Source: Verrucomicrobiales bacterium
GTDB lineage: Bacteria > Verrucomicrobiota > Verrucomicrobiia > Verrucomicrobiales > DEV007
DNA: 59,667 bases
Direction: 5' to 3'
Assembly: GCA_029940475.1 (NCBI GenBank)
Contig: JAPYUT010000019.1
Coordinates: forward strand, 1-59,667
This document shows, in pieces, positions 1 to 8,110 of the stretch. The stretch's first letter is position 1. Every line of letters begins with the position of its first letter. The notes below the pieces were generated by a model. The model was given only the letters and a program-made list of their open reading frames with translations. It was not told the DNA's origin and ran no database searches. The translations under genes were made by a program, and so were the position numbers.

Positions 1-2
1 TG

Positions 3-2735
3 GTGCGTGAGGTGGCGGAGAAGGGGGACAACATCACGCAACCCGAGCCGTGGACCTGGGCGCGCACTCAAGGTAAGGGGCGGGTATTCTACACCGCGTC
101 CGGCCATGACGAGCGGGTATGGAAGCAGCCGGCCTTCCACCAGTTGCTCAAGGCGGGGATCCTGTGGTCGGTGGGTGATGTGAGGAAGCAGTCGTATGAA
201 AAGTTCATCGCCGGCCGCGCGCCGCTGAAATATGAGAAGCGCGGCGACATCGCCAACTACGAGAACCGCCCCGAGCCGCTGCCTTACCAGTTCCCGCTCA
301 AGGCGCAGGACAGCATGGATTACACCCAGGCGCCGGTCGGCTTCCGGCTGGAGCTCTTCGCCAGCGAGCCGGACATCATCAACCCCATCGGTCTCGCCTG
401 GGACGAGCGCGGGCGGCTTTGGGTCGCGGAGACGGTTGACTATCCCAACGAGATCACCGCTGACCGCAAGGGTAACGACACGATCAAGATTTTGGAGGAC
501 ACCGACGGCGACGGCAAGTGCGACAAGGTGACCGTGTTTGCCGACGGCCTGAACATCCCGACCTCGCTGACCTTCTCGCGCGGCGGGATCATCGTTGCGC
601 ATGCGCCGGATTTTCTGTTCCTCAAGGACACCGACGGCGATGACAAGGCGGATGTGCGCGAGGTGCTCATCAGCGGGTGGGGGATCGGCGATACCCACGC
701 CGGGCCGTCGAACCTGCGCTACGGATTCGATAACTGGATCTGGGGATCGGTGGGCTATTCGTCGTTCAACGGCACGGTCGGCGGCGAGCAAAAGCGCTTT
801 GGTTCCGGTGTGTTCCGTATGAAGCCGGACGGATCGGATTTGGAGTTTCTGCACCAGTTCAACAACAACACCTGGGGTCTCGGTTTCAACTCGGCGGGAG
901 ACGTGTTCGGCTCGACAGCCAACAACAACCCCAGCTTCTTCTGTGGCATCCGTACTACCGCCTATGGTGGCAAGAAGGGCATGAGCGCGAAGATGATCGC
1001 CACCGATCGCTCGTTCCACCCGATCACGCCAAACGTGCGCCAGGTGGACGCCTTCAATAACTACACCGCGGGTGCCGGCCAGAGCGTGGCGACCTCGGCG
1101 GGATTCCCGGAGACCTTCCGCGACAAGGTGGCGTTCATCGGCGGGCCAACCGGGCACCTGTTGGGCAAATACCATCTCTCCCGTGATGGCTCGGGCTACA
1201 AGGCCAAGAACGGCTATGCGTTCCTGGCCTCGGCCGACGAGTGGTTCTCGCCGGTGGCGGCGGAGGTGGGACCCGACGGCAACCTTTGGGTCGCGGATTG
1301 GTACAACTTCATCATCCAGCACAACCCGACACCGAGCAAAGGGCGCGCAGGTTATGATGCGAAGAACGGCAAGGGTAACGCGCATATCAACCCGAACCGC
1401 GACCGTGGCCACGGCCGGATCTACCGCGTGGTCTGGGACAAGGCGCCCGAGGCGAAGATCAAGTCGCTGGCCGGCGCGAGCGACGCACAGCTTGTGGCGG
1501 CGATGGACAGCGATAATTTGTTCTGGCGCCAGACCGCGCAACGGCTGTTGGTCGACGGCGGCAAGAAGGGAGCGACGGCTGGCTTGAAGGCGAAGGTCAA
1601 GGTTGGCGGTGCCGGGGCGATCCAGGCGCTGTGGAGTTTGCAGGGGCTAGGCGTGCTCGACACGGAGACCCACCAGCTGGCGCTGTTGGGCAAAGACCCC
1701 GCGCTACGGCGCAATGCGATCACCGCCTTGGGCAACGACGCTGCAGCGCTGCAGCTGTTCTTCGATACCGCTGTGGTGCAGGACGCGGATCTGATCGTGC
1801 GCCTCGCCGCCTTTAACAAGATGGTGGAGTTTGAGGATCAAGAGACGGTCACGGGCGCGGCAAAAAAGTTGATCACCGACCAGGCCAATGCCGCTGACAT
1901 GTGGCTGTCGCAGAGCCTGCGCAACGCCGGAGCAGGCCCGGTAAAGAAAGGGCCGTCGACCTTGGGCAAGGAGCTGATCGCCAACGCTTCGTTCGAGAAA
2001 TTGGCTGGCGATATACCTGCCGGATGGGCCGTGCGCACCTTTCGTGGAACGGCGCAACACCGGGTGGCGGACATGGCCCGGACGGGCAAGCACTCGATCG
2101 AGATCTCGGCCGACAAGGCCGCTGAATTTGGTGTCCATATCGATGTCCCGGTGGACCGGAACGCGGAGTACGAACTCAGCGCCTGGATCAAGACCGAAAA
2201 CGTGACAGGTGGGGGGCGCGGAGCACAGTTGTACATCAGCGGCCATCCCGACAGTCCGGGCAGCAAGGCTGTGAAGGGTACCAAAGATTGGACGCAGGTG
2301 AAAATGCGTGTCCAGACGGGCTCTGCAAAGTCACTCAAGATCCATTGCCTGCTCGGCGGCTGGGGCATCGTCGCCGGTAAAGCGTGGTGGGACGACGTCA
2401 GTGTGCGCAAGGTCGAGTATGAAATCATCGCGAGCGACGAGCCTGAGATCGCCAAGGGCGACGTGGAACGCGGCAGGAATATCTTCATGACGCACCCGAT
2501 TGCCGCGTGCACGCGCTGTCACGTCGTCAATGGCGTTGGCGGGCCGGTCGGGCCGGCTTTGGACACCATCGCGACGCGCAAGCAGGAGGATTATATCTTG
2601 CAGAGCCTCGTCGATCCGGGGGCGACGATCGCAGAGGGTTTCCAGGGCAAGGTATCGCCAATGCCACCGATGGGTGTGCTTTTGAAGCCGCAAGAGTTGG
2701 TCGACGTGATGGCCTACATCCTGACGTTCAAGTAA
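3..2735 (+). CDS. PVC-type heme-binding CxxCH protein, 5'-truncated by the window edge
   Basis: The first 60 or so residues match the C-terminal end of a ThuA-like domain (FYTASGHDERVW). A PVC-type membrane-bound dehydrogenase propeller with NPIGLAWDERGRLWVAET and DTDGDGKCD segments follows to about residue 480. Then come an alanine-rich HEAT-like stretch, a carbohydrate-binding-like beta domain (about 655-800) and a C-terminal cytochrome c domain with CTRCH near residue 837 and a distal PMPPMG methionine ligand. Families of this type are exported redox proteins of Planctomycetes and Verrucomicrobia, often next to sugar and sulfatase loci; the substrate is unknown. The reading frame is open to the left edge, so the true start lies outside. 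The gene is clearly GC-richer (three 60-base samples gave 63-67%) than sequence further right (samples of 40-57%). Confidence 0.85.
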   Translation: MREVAEKGDNITQPEPWTWARTQGKGRVFYTASGHDERVWKQPAFHQLLKAGILWSVGDVRKQSYEKFIAGRAPLKYEKRGDIANYENRPEPLPYQFPLKAQDSMDYTQAPVGFRLELFASEPDIINPIGLAWDERGRLWVAETVDYPNEITADRKGNDTIKILEDTDGDGKCDKVTVFADGLNIPTSLTFSRGGIIVAHAPDFLFLKDTDGDDKADVREVLISGWGIGDTHAGPSNLRYGFDNWIWGSVGYSSFNGTVGGEQKRFGSGVFRMKPDGSDLEFLHQFNNNTWGLGFNSAGDVFGSTANNNPSFFCGIRTTAYGGKKGMSAKMIATDRSFHPITPNVRQVDAFNNYTAGAGQSVATSAGFPETFRDKVAFIGGPTGHLLGKYHLSRDGSGYKAKNGYAFLASADEWFSPVAAEVGPDGNLWVADWYNFIIQHNPTPSKGRAGYDAKNGKGNAHINPNRDRGHGRIYRVVWDKAPEAKIKSLAGASDAQLVAAMDSDNLFWRQTAQRLLVDGGKKGATAGLKAKVKVGGAGAIQALWSLQGLGVLDTETHQLALLGKDPALRRNAITALGNDAAALQLFFDTAVVQDADLIVRLAAFNKMVEFEDQETVTGAAKKLITDQANAADMWLSQSLRNAGAGPVKKGPSTLGKELIANASFEKLAGDIPAGWAVRTFRGTAQHRVADMARTGKHSIEISADKAAEFGVHIDVPVDRNAEYELSAWIKTENVTGGGRGAQLYISGHPDSPGSKAVKGTKDWTQVKMRVQTGSAKSLKIHCLLGGWGIVAGKAWWDDVSVRKVEYEIIASDEPEIAKGDVERGRNIFMTHPIAACTRCHVVNGVGGPVGPALDTIATRKQEDYILQSLVDPGATIAEGFQGKVSPMPPMGVLLKPQELVDVMAYILTFK

Positions 2736-2950
2736 GGGACCGGGAGTGAATTGGGTTTAGGAATTCGGCTTTGATAGTTTGGTGTTTCGATCGATCTTCT
2801 AGCTTTGCTGCTCATTGGCTCCAGGCTTTGCCGGAGGCTTAGCCCCTTTCGCCGTCCGATGGTTTGCCAAGTATTTGCCCGAACTGGCTTGATTTGAGTG
2901 CATTTTGGTTCACGGCAGCGGCGCCATTGGAACCAGTAATTCTCTTCGTA

Positions 2951-2981
2951 TTTAAATCTAACTCGCTGGTTTTTAGCGAGT
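2951..2981 (-). terminator. hairpin directly after selC, possible terminator
   Basis: A 7-bp inverted repeat ACTCGCT / AGCGAGT (2961-2967 and 2975-2981) with a 7-nt loop begins at the last base of the encoded CCA. On the minus strand it is followed by TTAGATTTAAA, a poor T tract. It could terminate or help process the tRNA transcript; the weak T run keeps confidence low. Confidence 0.35.
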
Positions 2982-3075
2982 GGCGGAGAGGGAAGGAATC
3001 GAACCAACCAGGGCAGCAGAACTACCCTCAACGGTTTTGAAGACCGCGGAGGCCACCAGGCACCCATCACTCTCC
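2981..3075 (-). tRNA. selC: tRNA-Sec (UCA anticodon), selC
   Basis: The reverse strand folds as a 95-nt selenocysteine tRNA, the same length as E. coli selC with CCA included. The anticodon loop is CTTCAAA (anticodon TCA) on a five-pair stem. The long variable arm pairs GGGTAG with CTGCCC, the D arm is extended around TGGT, and the 3' end is G followed by an encoded CCA. The acceptor has six clean pairs (GGAGAG/CTCTCC), then a U-C mismatch and a G-C pair. The T stem GTTGG/CCTTC has two adjacent U-U mismatches. It therefore reads UGA with selenocysteine if it is functional, or it is a decaying copy. It sits in the 460-base gap between the GC-rich first gene and uxaC; I see nothing else convincing in 2736-2950. 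No selA, selB or selD is present here. Confidence 0.85.
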
Positions 3076-3094
3076 TTTTCTGAAAGGGATGTTT

Positions 3095-3122
3095 ATCTTA
3101 AGATGGGAAAGCAATTTATCAA
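3095..3122 (-). promoter_or_regulatory. sigma70-type promoter of selC
   Basis: On the minus strand TTGATA (3122-3117) and TAAGAT (3100-3095) are separated by 16 bases. The -10 box ends 19 bases upstream of the first tRNA base at 3075. The placement and hexamers fit a dedicated promoter, which argues that the tRNA gene is transcribed. Confidence 0.55.
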
Positions 3123-3195
3123 ACTCCCTGTTTGGGCGGGACAGTGACTTTACTGCCTGACAAAGTCCCGTGATCGTTCAAAATAACAGTAACTC

Positions 3196-4614
3196 ATGAC
3201 AGAATGTCCCTTCATACATGATGACTTCATCCTTGGCAGTGATACTGCCAGGCATCTGTATCATGGTTATGCGGCGGAGATGCCGATTATTGATTATCAT
3301 TGTCACCTGTCGCCCGTGGAGGTGGCCGAAGACCGGTGTTGGCCGACCATTACCGGTGCCTGGCTTGGAGGTGATCATTACAAGTGGCGTGCCATGCGCT
3401 CCAACGGGATTGATGAGCAACTGATAACCGGTGAGGCGGGGGATTGGGAGAAGTTTGAGGCCTGGGCGGCGACCATGCCCAAGTTGCTTGGCAATCCTCT
3501 TTACCACTGGAACCAGCTTGAGTTGGCGCGCTATTTTGAGGTATTCGAATTGTTGAACCCGGGTAGTGCGCGGGATATTTATGATCGTTGCAATGCAGCA
3601 CTGGCAGAACCGGGATTTTCCGCGCGCGGCCTGATTGAGAGATCGAAGGTGGTGGCAATTTGCACTACTGATGATCCCTGCGACTCCCTCGAGCATCATG
3701 CGGTAATTGCGGCTGATGCTTCAGTTTCCTGCAAGGTGTTGCCTGCATGGCGTCCGGACAGGGCAATGATGCCGGAGCTTGGAGGAGACTTTAACCACTG
3801 GGTCGATGCTCTCGGAGCTTCTGCAGATGTCGAGGTGAACAGTTTCAGCGCGTTCATGGACGCGCTTCACAGCCGGCATGCGTTTTTTCATGATCGGGGA
3901 TGCCGCTTGTCTGACCATGGTATTGAAACTTTCTATGCTGAAGCTTATACGGCTGCAGAAATCGAGGGGATCTTTGACAAGGTCCGGTCCGGTGGAGAAT
4001 TGAGTGCTGATGAGGTGGTGCAGTTCAAGTCACATATGTTGTATGAGTTCGGGGTTATGGATGCCGAACGGGGATGGGTTCAGCAATACCACTTCGGTGC
4101 CCTGCGCAACAACTCAGCGAGGATGTTCGGGGAACTTGGCAGTGACATCGGTTGTGACTCGATTGGTGACTGGCCGGTAGCGGTAGCGATGTCCCGTTTA
4201 TTTTCGCGCCTCGACCTTGAGGGTAAGCTGGCAAAGAGCATCCTCTACCCGATCAATCCACGCGATAATGAATTGACGGGTTCCATGATTGGTAATTTTC
4301 AGGACGGCAGCAGTGCCGGCAAGATGCAACTGGGCAGCGGTTGGTGGTTTAACGACCAGATGGATGGGATGCTTCGCCAGATGGAGGCACTTGGCCAGCT
4401 TGGCCTTCTGTCGCGCTTTGTGGGGATGTTGACTGACAGTCGCTCGTTCTTGAGTTTCACCCGGCATGAGTATTTTCGCAGAATCCTGTGCAACAAGCTG
4501 GGATCCGAGATGGAGTCCGGGATTCTGCCGGCGGATGAGCAACTGGTGGGATCAATGATCAGGGATATCAGCTATAATAACGCCGCAGGCTATTTTGATT
4601 TCGGCGTGGAGTAG
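3196..4614 (+). CDS. uxaC: glucuronate isomerase (uronate isomerase)
   Basis: The 472-residue protein is a full-length UxaC of the amidohydrolase-type TIM barrel, interconverting D-glucuronate/D-fructuronate and D-galacturonate/D-tagaturonate in cytoplasmic uronate degradation. The N-terminal metal motif DYHCHLSP is near residues 33-40. The family signatures WPTITGAWLGGDHYKWRAMR and, near the C-terminus, GMLTDSRSFLSFTRHEYFRR are both present. The start ATG at 3196 is preceded by no strong Shine-Dalgarno sequence, but the N-terminus aligns with the family. No other uronate catabolism gene (uxaB, uxuA, kdgK) is adjacent; the gene stands between selC and a secreted nuclease-like protein, so its operon context is unusual. 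Identification is firm. Confidence 0.95.
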   Translation: MTECPFIHDDFILGSDTARHLYHGYAAEMPIIDYHCHLSPVEVAEDRCWPTITGAWLGGDHYKWRAMRSNGIDEQLITGEAGDWEKFEAWAATMPKLLGNPLYHWNQLELARYFEVFELLNPGSARDIYDRCNAALAEPGFSARGLIERSKVVAICTTDDPCDSLEHHAVIAADASVSCKVLPAWRPDRAMMPELGGDFNHWVDALGASADVEVNSFSAFMDALHSRHAFFHDRGCRLSDHGIETFYAEAYTAAEIEGIFDKVRSGGELSADEVVQFKSHMLYEFGVMDAERGWVQQYHFGALRNNSARMFGELGSDIGCDSIGDWPVAVAMSRLFSRLDLEGKLAKSILYPINPRDNELTGSMIGNFQDGSSAGKMQLGSGWWFNDQMDGMLRQMEALGQLGLLSRFVGMLTDSRSFLSFTRHEYFRRILCNKLGSEMESGILPADEQLVGSMIRDISYNNAAGYFDFGVE

Positions 4615-4641
4615 ACCGGATAGCGGGTCTATACTTGGCAT

Positions 4642-7600
4642 ATGCCTCACTGCCCCATGAGGATCATCTCCGTCCTGATTTCAGTGTTCCTGATTGCCGA
4701 TCCTGGCTTTTCCCAGCAGGTCTTCATCAACGAGATCCACTATGACAATGCCGGTGCTGATACCGGTGAATTTGTCGAGATTGCAGGGCCTGCAAATACC
4801 AACCTTGGGCAATATGAGCTGGTTTTTTATAACGGGGCGAATACCCGTGCCTACAAGTCTTTAGCGCTCGGGGGGACAATTCCCAACGAGGAGGCAAGTG
4901 GCTTTGGAGTCCTGGCCTTTTCAATCAGCGGCATTCAAAATGGAGCACCTGACGGGATTGCCCTGCTCAGGGGGAGTGATGTCGTGCAGTTTCTCAGTTA
5001 TGAGGGGGGGTTTGTTGCAGGTGATGATATTGCCCGGGGAACCATGTCATCAGACATAGGGGTCTTGGAAAGATCGACTACTGCAATCGGCCAGTCATTG
5101 CAATTGGGAGGTAGCGGATCGGGTTATTCTGATTTTCTCTGGGAATCTCCACAGGGGGAGAGCATGGGGAGGATAAATGCAGGGCAGGTTTTCCTGGGTT
5201 CAGGGGATCCCATGATCAACATGGCTGTTGATCCCGATCGTTTTTTTGAGGACGACGGAGAGAACGCGGCAACCGTGACCCTGAGCCTGAGCCCTGCGCC
5301 TGCCGAAGCGGTGCAGATTACACTAGGCACTGACCAGGATGTTGCACAGCTTGCTTACCCGAGACAGTTGACTGTTACGCCTTCGGGAGTGGTTACATTT
5401 CCCGTAGGCGCACTTACAGACGGGGTGGCAGACGGCACCCGGACAGTTCGTTTAAGCGCCACTGATGCCACCGGGTTTTATCAGTCCGCCATCACCGGGA
5501 TCACGATTTTTGATGTCGATTCGCCTGCCGGGCGCGGTGTTGCGATCAGGATTGCATCCTACAACCTTAAATATGGGGCAGGACCCAGGGGCAGTGCCCA
5601 ATATCAGGCCGTGCTTGCTGTCTTGCGCAGGGTGGATGCTGATGTGATCGCCTTCAGTGAAGCTGATCCCGATGGTGACTTTGCCAATCTAAAGTTGTTG
5701 CTTGGCGACCTTGGGATGCCAGCCGCTCCGGGTTACTTCACCACCAGTGGTGATGCCTTTGCCGGCACTCCCTATGACAGTGGTGATTTTGGCAGTGGCC
5801 AGGCCTTGGCAGTGGCGAGTATTTGGCCGATCACCTCCACTGCCCAGATTGGCAGGGGTAATCCGGGAAGGAGGGAGATGACCCGATTTCCCCTGTTTAT
5901 TGAAATTGATGTGCCCGGCGTGGCAATGGATCCGGCTTTCGTTGCGCTGCACCTGAAGGCGGGGAATACCGATGCCGACAACTTCAGGCGTTCGATCGAG
6001 GCGTTGCGTATCCGTGAGTTTATCGAGGTGAACGGTTACTCCGGCACGAACGGGAATGTGTTCATACTTGGTGATTTCAACGAGGACTTTGAGGATTTTC
6101 TCCCCGTTTCCTATTTTACCGGGATTGACAGTGCAATCCATGTGTTCGGTGACGGTTCAACTTTACCTGCCTCATATCAACTCGGAGCTGACCTTGCCCT
6201 GCCGCACGGAATGGTGCTGGAATACCGTGATTTCCCAGCTCCCGCTTTTGCGCCGGTTGCGATCAGGATTGTGGATTCAAGGCAACTTGACGGTGTGCGT
6301 CGCACCTACAATGTCATGGGTGATGCGCGGCTTGACTATATTCTCGTCAGTGACTTTACCGCGGCAAATGCCGTGGTGCAGACTGAAGTCTATAACAGTT
6401 TGCTGGATTATTCATATGACGGGTTACCGAAAAGCGGCGGGCTTCCCGGGGCTGCCGACAGCTTCATTGGCAGTGATCACCACCTTGTGTTTGGTGACTT
6501 TGTTCTTGAGCCGGCTCCGCAGGTTGTTGTCGGGATTGCGCCTGCAGAAATGGATGAGATGGCTATTGAGCCACTGAGGGGATCCGTTGAGATACTGCCT
6601 GCGCCACTGCAGGCAACACAAGTTGCACTAATCGCTGATCGTTCCCGGTTTAATCTTCCCCGGCAAGTGAGTGTTCCGCCCGGGGGAGGGCCAGTGAATT
6701 TTATGATATCGCTCATGGAGCCGGATAAAATCAAGAGTGACCGCAAAGTCCGTATTACCGGCGAAGCTTCCGGGCATGCTTCCGGGCACGGGTTCGTTAG
6801 CCTCACCGGCCGGCAGGCCTCCGGGCAGGTGTTGATCAGTCAGTATGTTGAACCACCGAGCGGAGGTTCACCCAAAGCAATAGAACTGGTTAACAACAGC
6901 GATGGCATCATCAATTTTGCGCGCACGCCACTGCAGGTGGTCTGGTTATCCAATGGTGACAATGTCAGCCGGAATGTCCTGGTGATATTCACCGGGATGC
7001 TCGATCCGGGTGAGGTGCTCGTGATCGGGGGTGAACAAACCGGCAATTTTCTTGTGATGGAGGGTATCCTTGAAGACCCGGTTGAGCCTTTCGGTGATCT
7101 CGAGGAGGGTGCTGCCTTTTATGATTCCAACGGCAGGGTTCTGTTCATTAAAAAGACACTGTTTTTTAATGGTGATGATGCCCTTGTGGTTAAGCTTGGG
7201 TCGACCCTTGCGGATACATTCGGAGTGCCCGGCGAGGATCCCGGCTCGCAATGGAGTGGGGCAGGGGTCTCTTCGGCTAATCAGAACATTGCCTTGCGTG
7301 ATGACGTGGCGACCGGAAGTGCCGGGTTTAGCGATCCGAGCTGGCGGTTTTACAGGGTTGCGCCAGGCAATGATCTCTCAGGACTCGGCACAGCGCCGGT
7401 ATTGATGGATCCATACATTGCATGGGCGGCATCTTTTGGCCTTACCGGCATTGCGGCAGCTCCCAGTGAAGATCCCGATGATGATGGCCTTTCCAACCTG
7501 CATGAATATGCACTGGGAGGATCGCCACAGGATTTTGACCGGCGAATCAATCCGCGTCCGTTGGTAATTTCGCTGGCAGGGCGTGATTATCCTGCGTTTG

Positions 7601-7803
7601 AATTGCGCCGCCGACTGCAGACGGGTCGGTTGCAATACAGCGTAGAGCAATCGGCTGGGCTGATAAGGTGGACAAGCGCAGAGACGCTTCCCTACGGCAG
7701 TGCCGTTGACAATGAGGATGCCACACAGACAGTAATTCTCCGGCTCTTGGAACCTTTTGTTCAGGGGCGTGTGTTTATGCGCATGCGCGTGAGTTTGCCC
7801 TAG
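4642..7803 (+). CDS. secreted lamin-tail-domain / endonuclease-exonuclease-phosphatase protein
   Basis: The 1053-residue exported protein starts with a signal peptide (cleavage near FSQQ, residue 25); ATG 4657 would give a more typical signal start. A lamin tail domain follows (FINEIHYDNAGADTGEFVEI, about 27-185), then a Calx-beta-like segment (about 192-290). An endonuclease/exonuclease/phosphatase domain spans about 302-625 with ASYNLKYG, a GDFNED catalytic motif near 480 and a terminal SDHH. A second lamin tail domain ends in VSSANQNIALRDD, and the C-terminus carries a DPDDDGLSNLHEYALGG calcium-type tail common in Verrucomicrobia secreted proteins. The architecture resembles ExeM-type extracellular nucleases, so extracellular DNA degradation is the likely role. 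A phosphodiesterase acting on another substrate is possible. Confidence 0.85.
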   Translation: MPHCPMRIISVLISVFLIADPGFSQQVFINEIHYDNAGADTGEFVEIAGPANTNLGQYELVFYNGANTRAYKSLALGGTIPNEEASGFGVLAFSISGIQNGAPDGIALLRGSDVVQFLSYEGGFVAGDDIARGTMSSDIGVLERSTTAIGQSLQLGGSGSGYSDFLWESPQGESMGRINAGQVFLGSGDPMINMAVDPDRFFEDDGENAATVTLSLSPAPAEAVQITLGTDQDVAQLAYPRQLTVTPSGVVTFPVGALTDGVADGTRTVRLSATDATGFYQSAITGITIFDVDSPAGRGVAIRIASYNLKYGAGPRGSAQYQAVLAVLRRVDADVIAFSEADPDGDFANLKLLLGDLGMPAAPGYFTTSGDAFAGTPYDSGDFGSGQALAVASIWPITSTAQIGRGNPGRREMTRFPLFIEIDVPGVAMDPAFVALHLKAGNTDADNFRRSIEALRIREFIEVNGYSGTNGNVFILGDFNEDFEDFLPVSYFTGIDSAIHVFGDGSTLPASYQLGADLALPHGMVLEYRDFPAPAFAPVAIRIVDSRQLDGVRRTYNVMGDARLDYILVSDFTAANAVVQTEVYNSLLDYSYDGLPKSGGLPGAADSFIGSDHHLVFGDFVLEPAPQVVVGIAPAEMDEMAIEPLRGSVEILPAPLQATQVALIADRSRFNLPRQVSVPPGGGPVNFMISLMEPDKIKSDRKVRITGEASGHASGHGFVSLTGRQASGQVLISQYVEPPSGGSPKAIELVNNSDGIINFARTPLQVVWLSNGDNVSRNVLVIFTGMLDPGEVLVIGGEQTGNFLVMEGILEDPVEPFGDLEEGAAFYDSNGRVLFIKKTLFFNGDDALVVKLGSTLADTFGVPGEDPGSQWSGAGVSSANQNIALRDDVATGSAGFSDPSWRFYRVAPGNDLSGLGTAPVLMDPYIAWAASFGLTGIAAAPSEDPDDDGLSNLHEYALGGSPQDFDRRINPRPLVISLAGRDYPAFELRRRLQTGRLQYSVEQSAGLIRWTSAETLPYGSAVDNEDATQTVILRLLEPFVQGRVFMRMRVSLP

Positions 7804-7999
7804 TTGCAGGGATGTGTTCCTGAAAATGATTTCAAGCCGTAATCCTACGGGACATTCCCCTTCAGAATTTATCTGCCTTGGCGTGGTTCGATATTTACGC
7901 GATAGAGTTCTTTGGGAGTATTTGATGAATCCTCTGGAGGATTACTTTGGCCCGCAAAATTTTAAACAATAACCACCTTATTATAAAGGGGTTGAGAGC

Positions 8000-8018
8000 T
8001 TGTGAAAAGTTTCACAAA
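8000..8018 (+). promoter_or_regulatory. CRP-type palindrome upstream of nuoD
   Basis: The sequence TTGTGAAAAGTTTCACAAA contains a perfect TGTGA-N6-TCACA palindrome (8001-8016), the arrangement bound by CRP-family regulators. It lies about 95 bases before the nuoD start in the 307-base gap after the secreted nuclease gene. The same motif occurs upstream of nuoB at 51704-51719. I see no other organised element in this gap apart from the weak promoter at 8025-8054. Confidence 0.6.
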
Positions 8019-8024
8019 TAGCAC

Positions 8025-8054
8025 TTGCGGGATTATTTAAGCATTCAATACTAA
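8025..8054 (+). promoter_or_regulatory. candidate promoter of the nuoD-N operon
   Basis: TTGCGG (8025-8030) and TACTAA (8049-8054) are separated by 18 bases. The pair lies 8 bases downstream of the CRP-type palindrome, so an activator at 8001-8016 would abut the -35 region. The hexamers are weak, which fits an activator-dependent promoter, but this is inference. Confidence 0.35.
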
Positions 8055-8110
8055 CGATAGGCAATCGTAGCATACCTGGCCACCTGAGAGGCCCTGCTCC
8101 CGAGCTCCAA

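Noticed and set aside
2714..3070. A 118-codon minus-strand open frame running through the first intergenic region
   Set aside because: It covers the selC gene and has no recognisable domain or ribosome site; the tRNA explains the sequence.
6950..7250. Minus-strand open frame overlapping the secreted nuclease gene
   Set aside because: It has no motif; the plus-strand domains are continuous, so it is a shadow frame.
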